Below, piece after piece: positions 50,601 through 61,671 of a stretch of DNA of 64,000 nucleotides. Source of the stretch: Gymnogyps californianus (taxonomy: Eukaryota > Chordata > Aves > Accipitriformes > Cathartidae); NCBI RefSeq assembly GCF_018139145.2, contig NC_059500.1, forward strand, positions 31,167,437 to 31,231,436. Reading direction: 5' to 3'. Made by a program: the position numbers and the translations under genes. The notes beneath the pieces were generated by a model. It saw only the letters and a list, made by a program, of their open reading frames with translations. It did not search any database and had not been told where the DNA came from. Numbering within the stretch: position 1 is the first letter of the stretch; the number at the start of each line of letters is the position of its first letter.

Positions 50601-53600
50601 GGAATTTAGCTTGGCTAAATGCCTGAGAGCCCTAGTGTATGCAGAACAGCAGACATGTCTTTGTCAGAGTTTCACATTTTTGGATGTTTCTTACATGTCC
50701 CTGAAGTGGCTGCTTCTTCCCTGCAAGTGAGAAAATCCCTTTGTAACACGGAGGTACCATAGCACCCCATAGATGTAATACTTCCCAAATTCCTTCTGAC
50801 TCACCTGCTGATGATCTCCTGCATAGACACGCATGATGTGGGGCTGACAGCTTGTACAGTTTCAACTTTCCCTTTTATTTCCCCAGAGCATGCATACATT
50901 TTTCAAGATAGCACGCGAAAGTTTTTCTGAGTCATAAATTACTTCTCAGAGACCTTAGCTTGGATGCTGGTTTTGGAGCAATTTGTGGTACCAGTTGCTA
51001 CCTCAATAGCTACAGGACCATCACATACAGAGTTAGCTATAAAGCAGTCAGGTTTTCTGTCTGCCCTGCAGAACAAACTGGTATATTTAGCTAACAGTCT
51101 CATTTCGAATCTAAAACTTTGTTAAGTCAGAATAGACTTTACAATAGTTGAACATTTACAGTTTTAGTTATTTAGTATTTAGTTGTAACGTGGTGAAGAC
51201 ACACATCGTGCAAGCATGCTTAAAATGTTCATTAGTGAGCTCATGCATGAAGTGCTAAATTAAGCGCAGAGCTTCAGGAAAGATGCTGGAGACTATTTGT
51301 CTATACAGCAAGAGATTTGTCTTCCACAGTGTGCTCTATCCACTGATAAACTGATATACCAGTTTACTGAACTATTTTAAGAACGAAAGTGGTGGTGTGC
51401 ATGACTCACATTTTATTAAGGTAATGACCATGATGCATTCTATTTAGGTACGCATCTCATTGCTGAAGATGATTTTGGCGTGAGAGCAGCAATATACCTA
51501 TGCTATTCCAGAGCATTACACAATCATAGAAGAGATATCTATTTGTGGACAAAAGAAATGCTTGCAATCAAATAAATAATTACAGCTGCTACCAGAATGC
51601 AATCACAACACATTACTAATAAGCACTACAGTGCAACCCTTATGCAAATTATAGATACGCACCTGCCTACATATATAAATGAGGGGAACGGTTTCCAGGT
51701 TGTCTGAAAATAATTATTTAATCCATGTTTCTTTATTTTCTTTCCCCTGCAAAGACTTAAATCATCCCATTTCTTATTTAGACGTATTACGAATTGCATC
51801 TTGCAAAGCAGATATTCTGATGTCATTACTCACCAATACGCTTTTGGAAGACAGCTATCCGTACTCGCAATTGTTGCTGCTGCTAGCAACGCACATGGAA
51901 GCACTTGAGCAGTGAGACTGGCACATGAGAAAAACAGAGGCAAGTTCTGCTCACCTTCATCCCAGTCAAAACATTGAATATAGAAGTGTGTGTGTGCATG
52001 GAGAAGGGAAGGTCATGCAACCTTGTCATTTCTAGCATGTAAACTGAAACAGTAGTAAATTAACGTGTGTGTGTGAGGTGGGGGGAAGTTGCACCCCCGT
52101 TGACGCAAGGTCCCTGTCACAGCATAGACTCTACAGGCACCAGAGGCAATATCAAAACTCCCACCTGCTTCAAGGGCACAGGATTGGGCCCCAGGCAAGC
52201 AGGAAAGGTGAGCGCTGCACTTTGAAGGAGCCCTTTAGCACCTCAAAAATTTGGCTGTTAGGATGAGTCTCTCTGTCTTAAAAAAGAATGACTGACAGGA
52301 AGACTGGGAAGGCTGCAAAATCCAGCCTGCAGAAGCCAGGTATGAACACTACCCTCTGACTTGGCAGACAGAGCTAGTGACAGGCAGCTAAATCTCTGCA
52401 AGCAAAAGGAAAAAAGAGAAAACCCCCACAATTCAAGCAGCTGTTGAGGCAGCAACACAGACAAAATCCCAAAAGGGTCACGCAGGCAGGGCGCTCGATC
52501 AGGATCAATGTCCAGACCTTCAGCACTGCACTTACCCCAACAAGAAGTACTGTGCAAGAAACACAAAGAAATAATTTCAGAGATTCCTAACTGGGGTGGA
52601 TTGCTTTCAGATTACAAAACCAGAACCCTCTTGTAAACATGGAAAATAACAGAGTATTCTGAAGAGATATCAGTCATGCCTCCACACTGCATATGCCTGC
52701 TTTATATGTACAGATTTCATACAAATATATACATTGAACACATACAAATATATAAAATCTGTTCCTGCTTATATCATGCTCTAAACATAGGATTTATACA
52801 GCTTTAAATATGTATATATGAGAATGAGAGAGAAATACATTCAGCCTATACAGCTTCAATTCAACAAAGCATGCAGACCACACGAACTCTAAATAAATAT
52901 TTCCAGATAGTGGCACATCTTTTCTTTTAAAGAGATATATTAATCAATCTTAGCTAGCCTCAAACTGATGTTTATAGATAAAACCATTTAAAATGAAGTA
53001 TTGATGGAGTTTATTTTCAGTAGTGCTGGGAAAAGCTACAAACCATAAGTACGAAGGAGAGTCAAGTATTTAAAGGAGGTTTCAAGTTTTCTCCTTCCCC
53101 TGAATTTCAGTGCAGTTGTGAAAGTGACAGTGAAATCACGTCACTAATCAAAGAGTGAGCTGACAATATGTTTAAAGTTTAGAATAAACTTTCTTATTCC
53201 TTCCCTATCCACTTGATTAGAAACATCTGTACATCAGGGAGAAACGTGACTCTTTAGACAGGGCTGCTAACTAAACCAAAATTATTTAGCACACAAATCC
53301 AGGGGCTGGACTGCTACAGAGGAGGCCTGTAACATCCCCCAGAATTGCCTATGTGCATGTGCAAGCTACTGAATAAAGACAAAAATAGACTCCTTGGTGC
53401 AGGCAAACAGCAAGTCAACTATTTTTAACTCGGGTCTTCAAATGCATTTTTAAGTTGCTTACATTTAGGAGCAATCCCTTAAGCATATACAGCCAGTTTG
53501 AGTTGAAGAATAGGCATGAAAAATACTTTTCATATGTTCTGCATAGCATGTGCATATTATATACAAATAAAATTCAATTTCTCATTAGATTAAATGGATT

Positions 53601-55849
53601 TTAGGCACCCTGGTGAGTACATTTAAACAAATCTTTGTTAGTACAAATGTATTTTTGCAAAACAAGTTCGTGCCTACATAAATACAATGAAGCTGTTACT
53701 AGTCTCATGATATTGCTTTGTGGCAACCTCAAGAAATGAAAAAACAGTTAAAGTGCCTGTCTGTGGCCAATTCACACAACACAACACACACCCCCCCCGG
53801 CTTCCCAACTGGTCATATCTTCAACTGTGTAAGGAAACAGCCATCTATAAAACTAGCACCCATGACTGCAAAGCTGGCCCATTCAAGTACACTGGATACT
53901 TAACTTCTGCCTATTATAACTGCCGCTTGAATACCGTAAAACACATTGTGAGAGGGGATGGGGTACTTGTAATAAGAACATCCGGGCTGCACAGCAAGCA
54001 TGACTGAACAAGTATACAGCTATTCCTTATATCAGAGCCCACTTCTGCCAGCTGTGAGCCAGTGCTCTCCTGGCCCTTCTGCAGCTGCAGCATGGGAAGC
54101 ATTTTACAGCCCCGCAGAATTTACGGGAGGACACAGGGGGCCGGCACGAGCAACAAGTAGCCTTAGGTTGAGTGCCCCACTTTGTCTTCTACACAGAGGT
54201 GAGGAAAGCCAGCTGAATGCCAAAAGATGATCTCTGCTGAGGCTTTGTCTCCCAATCAATCTGCTTCTATGGGTTTCTACAGAGATGTTGTGTATTTCTT
54301 CTCATTAGTCACATGAGCAGTCCAGCATGGAAGCCCCTAGGATTATTTGCATGATTAATCATGCCAGCAGAACACCTACAAACCTGAGCCTTCATGAATG
54401 ACGGCTCTGCCTTCAAAACAGTGGAGAAAATTTACGTCCACAGTGAGGTCTGTTTAAAGCCAGCAGAAGCACTTACATGAGCAGATAAAACAGGGAAGGA
54501 AAAGTTATGAATGTGAGGTAGCTCATGACTTTCTTGAATTGCTCTTTTTTCTCTCCCACAGTCTCAGGAGAAGCAACCAACACCTCAGTGGGCAGAGGAG
54601 CAACATTTTCTTCAAAATAAACTCAAACAAAATGACGTATTCTCATCCTAGAAACAAATTTTTAAATTGGTCTAGTATCATTAATCAGAAAAGCAGAGGC
54701 CAAAGTCAACAAGCATAAGATATGACTTACAGGCTGGGACACACCAGCAAGTGAAATCCAGATCCCACTGAACCACAAAGTAGTTTGGGTAGGCATTGAA
54801 GGGAGTCTAGGTTTTACTAGCTGTGACTCCCCCGAACCCAAGATTTTCACGGAATCCCATTTAGATAGGCCTGAATGCTTGTGCCAGCTTTCATGCTGTA
54901 GACAGAACCTTCACCTTTAGAAATACACTTTGCCAGCTTCTGTGCAGCTGAGGAATCATCCTTGCCCATGGCTAACCTGTCTGATTATACAATAGCCTCA
55001 TGATCACACAGTTTGACTCCTCTCAGCCTTTGTCTGGTAACGCCTGTGGTAAACAGTACTGATTACCTTTTAAACAGGCAGATTCCTTTCAACTTCAGAA
55101 AAAAAACACTCTTCCAAGTGCCATACATTTACAGCAAAATGCTTGCAGAGTTCAGTTCCCACTAAGTCCAAGTGAGTACCTAGGAGCTAAGACCTGTGGA
55201 TAACCAAATGCAAAAGCATGGCTTCCTCACACCTACACACACACACACAGCAGCTCAGAGAAAGGATTTTTTTAAAGATTCAAAGATTAACACAATACCA
55301 AAAATGAAACAGTGCAGTTCATTATTTATGCAAATGAAGAACATTTGTTGTAAGAAATGCTGCAGAATAATGAAGGAGGACAATGTTTAGCTGCTGCAAG
55401 AAAGAGAAGCTGAACATTGGCTGCAAGAAGGAAAGGCTTGAAAAGAAGTGCATAGTTACTACTTCTTTTACATTCAGAGAAGTTTCCACTATAAGAAATG
55501 GATTTACCCCTAGGAGTAAGGACGTATTGTTCCCCAACAATCAGCGTTAGTCACGATGTGACTCGAGACTAAGAAAATGTAAGAATAATGCAGCTAAGCT
55601 TCAGCTGACCTCAAATTCATTCAAGCTAATGCACAGCAAAACCAGAGTCTATGTTTTCATTTGGAAACTGCAGGGTGCCATGGAGCTACTTTATCTTGTC
55701 TGTTGCAAGCAGATGTTGAGCAGATATTGTCTAGAAATGCAAACTGAAAACCCCAGCCAGTTCTGGACGGCTACCCCGAGTTGTGTTTGTGTCACCCTAT
55801 GTTCTAGCAGATTACTCATGGTCTCATTGGCTGGCTGCTTTCTGCCATG
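44641..55849. other. long stretch without recognised genes
   Basis: About 11 kb of AT-rich DNA upstream of the CpG island (or within intron 1 if the minus-strand gene model is right). It contains short A/T-rich repeats (two CATACAAATATATA-like units near 52720-52755), TTTTG repeats near 48560, a (TG)n stretch near 52062-52076, a C-run at 53790-53800 and an (AC)n stretch at 55234-55249. Frames of up to 118 codons lack domains and overlap one another. No exon could be defended. Confidence 0.5.
55234..55249. repeat. (AC)n microsatellite
   Basis: Eight dinucleotide units, pure. Confidence 0.85.
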
Positions 55850-56132
55850 ACCGGATCACAAACCCTGCGGCCGGACCGAGCAAGGCTCGGCCAGATATTT
55901 TCACCCCGAGCCCAGCGACCATCCTGCTCCCGCCGAGACAGCACCGGTACTACACCGCAAGGCAGGACCCAAGGAAGAAAACCCTCCTCCCCTGCGCGCC
56001 TCTCCGCGCCGCCCGGCGTGCCTCCAGACCCGCCGCGGAACCGCCGCGCCCGCCGCCGGCCCCGCGCTCAGCACCGCGGACAGCGCCCCGCGGGGACCGG
56101 GCGGGCGGCGGCTTCCGCGGGGCGCCCGGCGG

Positions 56133-56166
56133 GGCCGCCCGTGGCCGGGGGCCGCCCGTGGCCGGG
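56133..56166. repeat. tandem duplication inside the CpG island
   Basis: GGCCGCCCGTGGCCGGG is repeated directly, about 17-18 bp per unit, two copies. Confidence 0.8.
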
Positions 56167-56222
56167 ACCCGCCGCCCCGGGACCGGGGGAGGCGGCCTGC
56201 CGGCGGGCTGCCCCGCCGAGGC

Positions 56223-56297
56223 GCGCACACACACACACACGCGCGCACACCCACACACGGACACACGCACGCACACACACACACATACACGCACCGC
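56223..56297. repeat. compound CA/CG alternating tract
   Basis: Nearly continuous purine-pyrimidine alternation made of CA and CG dinucleotides, with three short interruptions. Such DNA can adopt the Z form. It begins about 20 bp beyond the proposed minus-strand splice donor and sits inside the CpG island. Confidence 0.9.
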
Positions 56298-56315
56298 GGC
56301 GACGCCGTCACTCAC

Positions 56316-56427
56316 CACATCCCCCGCAGGGCGCCCCGACGCCGCCGCCGCCGCCGCCCGCCGCCCCCGGCGCCGCGGACGCCCCCCGCAGCGCGGCGGC
56401 GGTGGCGCCGGGCGGCCGCGGCTCCAT
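56316..56427 (-). CDS. putative first coding exon, minus strand (gene unknown)
   Basis: The proposed start codon is the ATG at 56427-56425 with G at +4. The reading frame begins MEPRPPGATAAAL, becomes Ala/Gly-rich with a run of six glycines encoded by GGC triplets, and reaches the sequence GGATGTG followed by GTGAGTGAC, an excellent splice donor (exon end 56316, intron from 56315). The codon is split after its first base. A stop follows only a few bases into the intron. Low-complexity Ala/Gly N-termini encoded in CpG islands are common in vertebrate first exons. An alternative upstream start at 56545-56543 has A at -3 (CACCATG) and would add an Arg-rich leader. No downstream exon was recognised to the left, so intron 1 would be long or leave the window. 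The gene could not be identified; a non-coding first exon is possible. Confidence 0.38.
56339..56366. repeat. (GCC)n triplet run
   Basis: Tandem GCC triplets, read as GGC glycine codons on the minus strand in the proposed first exon. Expected to be length-variable. Confidence 0.8.
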
Positions 56428-56472
56428 GCGGAGGGCAGCGGCGGCGGCTCGCCTCCCCCGGCCGCCCCGCGG

Positions 56473-56500
56473 AAGCCGCCGCCGCCGCCGCCGCCGCGCT
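56473..56500. repeat. (GCC)n triplet run 2
   Basis: Second tandem GCC run, about eight triplets. On the minus strand it lies upstream of the proposed MEPRPPG start, that is, in the 5' UTR or, with the upstream ATG, in an arginine run. Confidence 0.85.
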
Positions 56501-56542
56501 GCCGCGCAGAGCCGGAGCGGGAGGGCGGGGAGCCGCGGCCGC

Positions 56543-56699
56543 ATGGTGCTGCCCGCCGCCCCGCCCGCCGCCCGCCCCCTGCGCACCGCGCCGCCCCCCG
56601 CGCCCGCCCGCCCGGGCCGCCCGGCGAGGGACCCCCAGCGGCCGGGGCTCTCCGCGGACCGGCTGGAGCAGCCCCCCTGGCCCCCAGCCCACCGAGGCG
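56543..56699 (+). other. alternative plus-strand first exon candidate
   Basis: On the plus strand the CpG island ends with ACCGAGGCG followed by GTAAGCAG, a good donor at 56700. An ATG at 56543 opens a Pro/Ala/Arg-rich frame that runs to this donor. The context at -3 is C, so the start is weak, and proline/arginine richness is what any frame in such DNA would give. It could be a noncoding first exon of a divergent or sense transcript. It competes with, or accompanies, the minus-strand model at 56316-56427. Confidence 0.2.
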
Positions 56700-56720
56700 G
56701 TAAGCAGGGATCTCGTCCCT

Positions 56721-57329
56721 TCGTCAGCGATTCTGTTGCGTTCCCCGAGTTCTCCCCCGTCTGCTGTCTGCCACGCACGTCGCATGCTCCTTTCATAAAG
56801 CAAAGTGGATCGTGTTGCTCATGGGTGGTCTGCAACAACCGGAGGTAGTTCACATGCTTCCTAACAAGTTCCGCACTGAGAAAATCCCTGCCGAGTCTGC
56901 GCTGTGCTTGACTGGGGCATAGACTTGAGCAAGGGTCTCATACCCCCAATTACTTCTACACGCAGCACACACAGGGCAAGAACTCCAGTCCCTGACAGCT
57001 TTTAGTGTCAGGGGACACAGCAGGCAAACGACAGTAAAAGCACAGACAGCAAGATTCAGTATTGGAAGAGCTTGCTGAAGAACCCAGATTTCTCACTTTT
57101 AAATGAAACCCCCCATCTACCGGTTCATAGGTTCCTTCCTGCCTCACAGGTGGGCCAGTCTGACACTAGCTGGTTTCTGTGGGCCATGTCCAGTCAAGTT
57201 GGGAAGATGCCTGAGAGTGGAGAACCTGCAGCCTCGCTGGGCCCTCCTGCCTAGGCACTGAGCACCCTCCCAGGGAAGAAAGGTATCTACCAATCTCCTG
57301 TGAGTGCCCTATATTGCAATGAGTGTCTT
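56721..57329. other. flank of the CpG island, no gene seen
   Basis: Composition falls back to background. There is no recognised repeat or exon; short frames of about 60 codons only. Confidence 0.5.
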
Positions 57330-57930
57330 CTGCCTTTGGTGCACCTCTGAGAAGAGTCTGTCTCTTATCTCAGTGCCCTGCCATGAAGGAGCTGATGACA
57401 GCCAGAAGAGCTCCCTTTCACCGTCTTGTTCCCAAGCTGAACAAAAGCACTTCTTGCTGCCTCTCCTGCCATGTGCCATGCTCCAGCCCCCTCTGCATCT
57501 CAGTGGCTTCCACTGGACTTGCTCCATGGGGTCAGTGTCTGTCTTAAGATGACCTGGGGAGCCCAAACTGAACCTGGCGTTTGCCAATGTTGAACTCCAG
57601 GAGGTTCCCATCAGCCCCTTTCTCTGGCTTGTCAAGGTGCCTCTGAAGAGCCGCCCTCTTCTCCAGCTTATCTGCCATTCCCCTCAGTCTGGGAGCATCT
57701 GCAAACTTGCTGAGAACACACTCTGTCCCATCATCCAGGTCATTAGTAAAGACATTACACAGTCTTGGCCTCAGTATCAGTATTTCAGAGGGACACCACT
57801 AGTAACCAGCCACAAGCTAGACTTTGCATTGCTGATTAAAACACTTTGAATGCCAAGCTCTAGCCAATTTTCCATGCATCTTCTAGTCCACTTATCTAGT
57901 GCGTATCTTTCCCATATCCCTACCCACTCA
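57330..57930 (-). mobile_element. old CR1 LINE fragment with internal deletion, minus strand
   Basis: Read on the plus strand, the blocks GAGAAGAGTCTGTCTC, CCCAAGCTGAACAA, TGGCTTCCACTGGACTTGCTCC and GGAGCCCAAACTGAACC match the reversed ORF2 C-terminal part of a CR1. After about 57573 the match jumps to the reversed RT-thumb/palm region: GTTGAACTCCAGGAGGTTCCC, GCATCTGCAAACTTGCTGAG, CTCTGTCCCATCATCCAGGT and GACTTTGCATTGCTGATTA. Roughly 0.2 kb of CR1 between these blocks is missing. The match fades near 57930. It lies only about 0.6 kb from the CpG island. The open frames in it are antisense remnants. Confidence 0.88.
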
Positions 57931-58626
57931 CCAGTTTTTACCATATCTAAAGGCAAATGTAAAATCTACAGTGCATGTAGACAGCTTCGACTAGTGGCAT
58001 GCTATAATCAGGTATATGGGTATCTGGACTCCAAGTACAAGAAGTAACCTCCTGCCTCTTCCCCAGTATGTGCACTGCAGCATCAGGTTCCTGAATGAGC
58101 CCTTAGCAATGAATAAGAAGGGAAAAAACAAAGAATAACTTTCAAAATTTTTTGCAGAGAATACTGATTACTTCAATGCATCCCTAATTTGAGCAGTGCC
58201 TAACAAAGAGGTCTGATTTGCACTGAAATCTGTGATTGGAGCTCAGATATTTGTAGACAGCACAGCTTGCCGATAATTTTTGGCTTTCTGAAAAGTGACG
58301 CCTTGAAAACTTCCCTTTGTGTCACGTAGTCTCTCCCCTGCCAAGCAGGCCACCCTAACTGATCACAGGCCAATGACCTAAATCCACCCTTTCTATGTGA
58401 TCTGACTCTTTGATTTTAACACCTAGTCTGCTCGAGGTTCCCATGTCTCAACCTTTCATTTTAATAACGGAACTAGTGTTTATTTTTTAAAATATTTAAC
58501 AACCTAGCAGGAAGTGACTCCTTTGTATAAGAAAATGCACCTATTTTTTTTTTTCTTTTCACATGCATTTAAAAAAAACAATGAAAAACAATTTCTTTCC
58601 TTAATGCCAGTGTGGTTTAAAACCAG
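57931..58626. other. unassigned DNA, no gene seen
   Basis: AT-rich, ending in a poly-T stretch (58543-58553). No exon or repeat recognised. Confidence 0.5.
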
Positions 58627-59223
58627 TGTCCTGGTTTTGGTTAGGACAGAATTAATTTTCCTCCTAGTAGCTGGTATAATGCAGTGTTTTGGATTTAGTA
58701 GGAAAATAATGTTGGTAACACACTGATGTTTTCAGTTGTTGCTAAGTAGTGTTTATACTAAGTCAAGGATTTTTCAGCTTCTCATGCCCAGCCAGCAAGA
58801 AGGCTGGAGGGGCACAAGAAGTTGAGAGGGGACACAGCCAGGACAGCTGACCCAAACTGGCCAAAGGGATATTCCATACCATATAACATCATGCCCAGTA
58901 TATAAAATGGGGGGAGTTGACCGTGAGGGGCAGATGACTGCTGGGGAACTAAGTGGGCATTGGTCAGCGACTGGTAAGCAATTGCATTGTGCATCACTTG
59001 TTTTGAATATTCTAACTCTTTTAGTATTAGTATTGTCATATTATTATTGTTATTATCATTATCATTATTTTTCATTCCTTTCTGTCCTATTAAACTGTCT
59101 TTATCTCAACCCACGAGTTTGTTTGGGGTTTTTTTCGATTCTTTCCCCCATCCCACTGGGTAGGGGGAGAGTGAGCGAGCGGCTGTGTGGTGCTTAGTGG
59201 CTGGCTGGGGTTAAACCACAACA
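58627..59223 (+). mobile_element. solo LTR of an endogenous retrovirus (ERVL-like), copy 3
   Basis: A 597-bp relative of copies 1 and 2 from TGTCCTGGTTTT to AACCACAACA, with the same internal order: CTAGTAGCTGGTATAATGCA, TATATAAA at 58899-58906, a TTATTAT-rich block, TTAAACTGTCTTTATCTC and a G-rich tail. It is more diverged than the other two and carries an additional stretch near 58800-58822. The 5-bp flanks (ACCAG before, GTTCA after) do not match, unlike those of copies 1 and 2. It may be an older insertion whose duplication has mutated, or a recombination product. Confidence 0.93.
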
Positions 59224-61665
59224 GTTCACTAATTCAATCCAGAGCATCATTAAGCTTGTGTTACAGTCACCATCTGAGTAATTACTATTCTGGGGAAAAG
59301 TCTCAATTTAGGAAAGCATTTCAGTACATGTTTATGGTTAAACATGTGCTTAAACCTACAGCTATTCAACAAAGCACTGCAGCCTGTACTTAAGCATGTG
59401 CTTAGACATCTTGCTGACTCAGGGGTTTAGTCTGGAGCAAAAAAACCAAACCTACATTTGATATTGCAGGCACAGTTAACAAAAGCACCCAGAAAGAACG
59501 ACAAAAAATAGTTCCATTTGTAGCATGATTACAAAGCTACTTATAGTGAATTTGATGTCCCCAGCACATCTGTGTAGTAAGAAGTATGGATCACATAAGT
59601 GGATATTCCTGTGGCTTTTATGAAATCCCCGCATAGCTTCATGCAGACGGCAAAATCAAAGCAGATGCTCAGTACAACTTCCAAGGCTTCAGTACATGTA
59701 ATCAAAGCAAATGCTCAGTACAACTTCCAAGGCTTCAGTACATGTACCTTTCACTCTCTGGTTGACAAGGAAGCCACAGCTTTTGTGTCAGCTCTAGTGG
59801 TACAACTCAGCAAGCCATTTGCTTGATTAGCAATGGTGAGCAGATAACAAGAAACAGGTCTTGACAAAGCCTCTTGCATCTCAAGGGTTTTATGAACAGT
59901 TGTCAAGACTTCTGCATCAAGTACATCTATGCTCATATGCTCAGAACAAGTCTGAAACTTAAAAGCCCTGTGTAATTCATTTAAGTGTGTGCTGACAACA
60001 TGGATCAGACAAACTCCAGAAAAACACATGCATCAAACTACTGTCATTCATACTTCCATTTCTAAATATCAGGCCTGCTGCAGAGAGCAATGTCTGTGTT
60101 TTATGAGTAGCTCTTTGTAATTCATGCCAGCCATCACCAAAGGGTGCCCAGTCCCCCTCAAAACAAGTTGTGTCAACACAGGCAGATTGCAGGACTTTTC
60201 ATTCCTTCTGCCCTGTTGTAGGATCTATGGACAACATGCATAGGAGCAACAAGGAAAGAGCAGAAATTGAGCAGGTGCTGACTGTCTCTCCCTGTGAACC
60301 TGCACTTGGTGGCAGTAGCTCTGGATGGGCTGCAGCAGCAGCAGTGGGAATTTTCACCACGCTGTATCCTGACGCAGAGAACCTGCCTAGCCCTTGCGCA
60401 TGGCTGCTTTCAGTGTAAGGGGAAAACAGACTGATTCTTACAGATGCTCAGTGTCTGGAAGAACTGAACCACCACCCCATTCAGCATCCTTCAGGCTGAA
60501 ACTTTTCCATCCCCCCCATTAGCAGACCTAGAAAAGATCTAAGTCCCTAAGATCTGAGTAATTTGCCTCTTTTGGTAACTACTGTCTACTCACTGCCATC
60601 TCCATCAGTTTATTTGGCTCTCTGTGATGTTTTAATTTGATGGCATTCAGCAGCAGGAATACTTCACACTTATAAAAAAAAAAGCTGAGGCCTAGTTTCA
60701 ACAATGTGTGATTAATGGCAGGCAGCGTTGGGAGCCGAAATATCTCTGGCACAAAACTCTGGGGTTTTTTTCAGCTGCTTTTATGAGAGTGAAGCAGTCA
60801 CATCAGTTATCAATTACAAAAAAGGTTAAAAGCAGCACAAAAGCAGGGACTTCTCTGGGTTATAGGAGAAAGTGGCCAGGGTCCCTCTACAGCACACATA
60901 TGCCATGCTTTCATTATTTTAGGTGAGAATACAAAAGTAAACATAGTATTTTATGCATGCAGGAAAAAGCATTGGGGGGGGAAAAAAGGCCAAGTGAAAA
61001 AAGGAGAAGCATCCAGTTTTCCCTAAAGAAAAATGAGTATTCACACAAAGTCACATCAAGCCCTGGTGCTACAGAGTGATGAAGCAAGAAGCACATGAAT
61101 TCTGCTTTTTTGAACTCTTCTCCTGCAGCAGAATGACAGTAGCAGAGATGGCCACACTACAGCAAGGAATATCTGGGGGAATGCTGAAGACCAGCCTTGC
61201 ATGGAGGGACTTTAAATTGCTTTTGTTCATTTTTCAGCACATTTTCTAATAGGAGATTCTGAACCAAGTGTTCTGTAGAAACACAGAGTGATAAGGAGTG
61301 GTCCCTTGTGAGCTCAGGCAGCCATGTCAACATAATCTTTTTTAATAATCATTCTGAGCTCCATTTTAACAGAAGCTTTGGGGGTTTTGGCCAAAATATT
61401 TCCTTTGGAAAGCTATCTCACAATCTTATTTCTCTACCAGTAAGGGATTCTTCTAACTTCCAGCCTAAATACGTTCTTGGCACAAGAACAACAATTATAA
61501 CCTGGCTGATACCATTCTTTATGTGAAATAGCTCTGTTCTCCCTTCTTCCTGCTCCTCAGTGCTTATGAGCAATTCAGCATTGCCTCTAAGCCTTCATCC
61601 TCATGGGTTAAAAAAAGACAAGATATTTTAACCTCCTCTTCTATCAAGGACCATTCCTCCTTTCT
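59224..61665. other. unassigned DNA with a 46-bp tandem duplication
   Basis: No exon recognised. A 72-82 codon frame at 60170-60418 (+) has no domain. The tandem duplication at 59655-59746 is listed separately. A G-run lies at 60974-60981. Confidence 0.5.
59655..59746. repeat. 46-bp tandem duplication
   Basis: Two adjacent 46-bp units (59655-59700 and 59701-59746) starting ATCAAAGCA and ending AGTACATGTA differ by a single base (G in the first, A in the second, within GCA[G/A]ATGC). The near identity implies a recent local duplication. Confidence 0.97.
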
Positions 61666-61671
61666 GATAAT

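Larger units (their letters stand above)
55850..56720. promoter_or_regulatory. CpG island, likely promoter
   Basis: Composition changes abruptly at about 55850 from AT-rich to extremely GC- and CpG-rich DNA, and returns to background at about 56720. CpG is depleted almost everywhere else in the window. The island contains GC boxes of the Sp1 type (GGGCGGGG at 56523-56530; CCCCGCCC at 56559-56566), GCC-triplet runs and no TATA box near the centre. Such islands in birds mark promoters and first exons of broadly or developmentally expressed genes. Transcription could run either way: a strong donor exists on the minus strand at 56315 and on the plus strand at 56700. All long frames across the island on both strands are inflated by the lack of AT-rich stop codons. 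Confidence 0.88.

Noticed and set aside
55783..56703. 306- and 333-codon plus frames and several 120-180 codon minus frames across the CpG island
   Set aside because: Extremely GC-rich DNA lacks stop codons in all frames, and the CA/CG tract yields meaningless Thr-His or Cys-Val repeats. Only the short segments ending at splice donors are considered.
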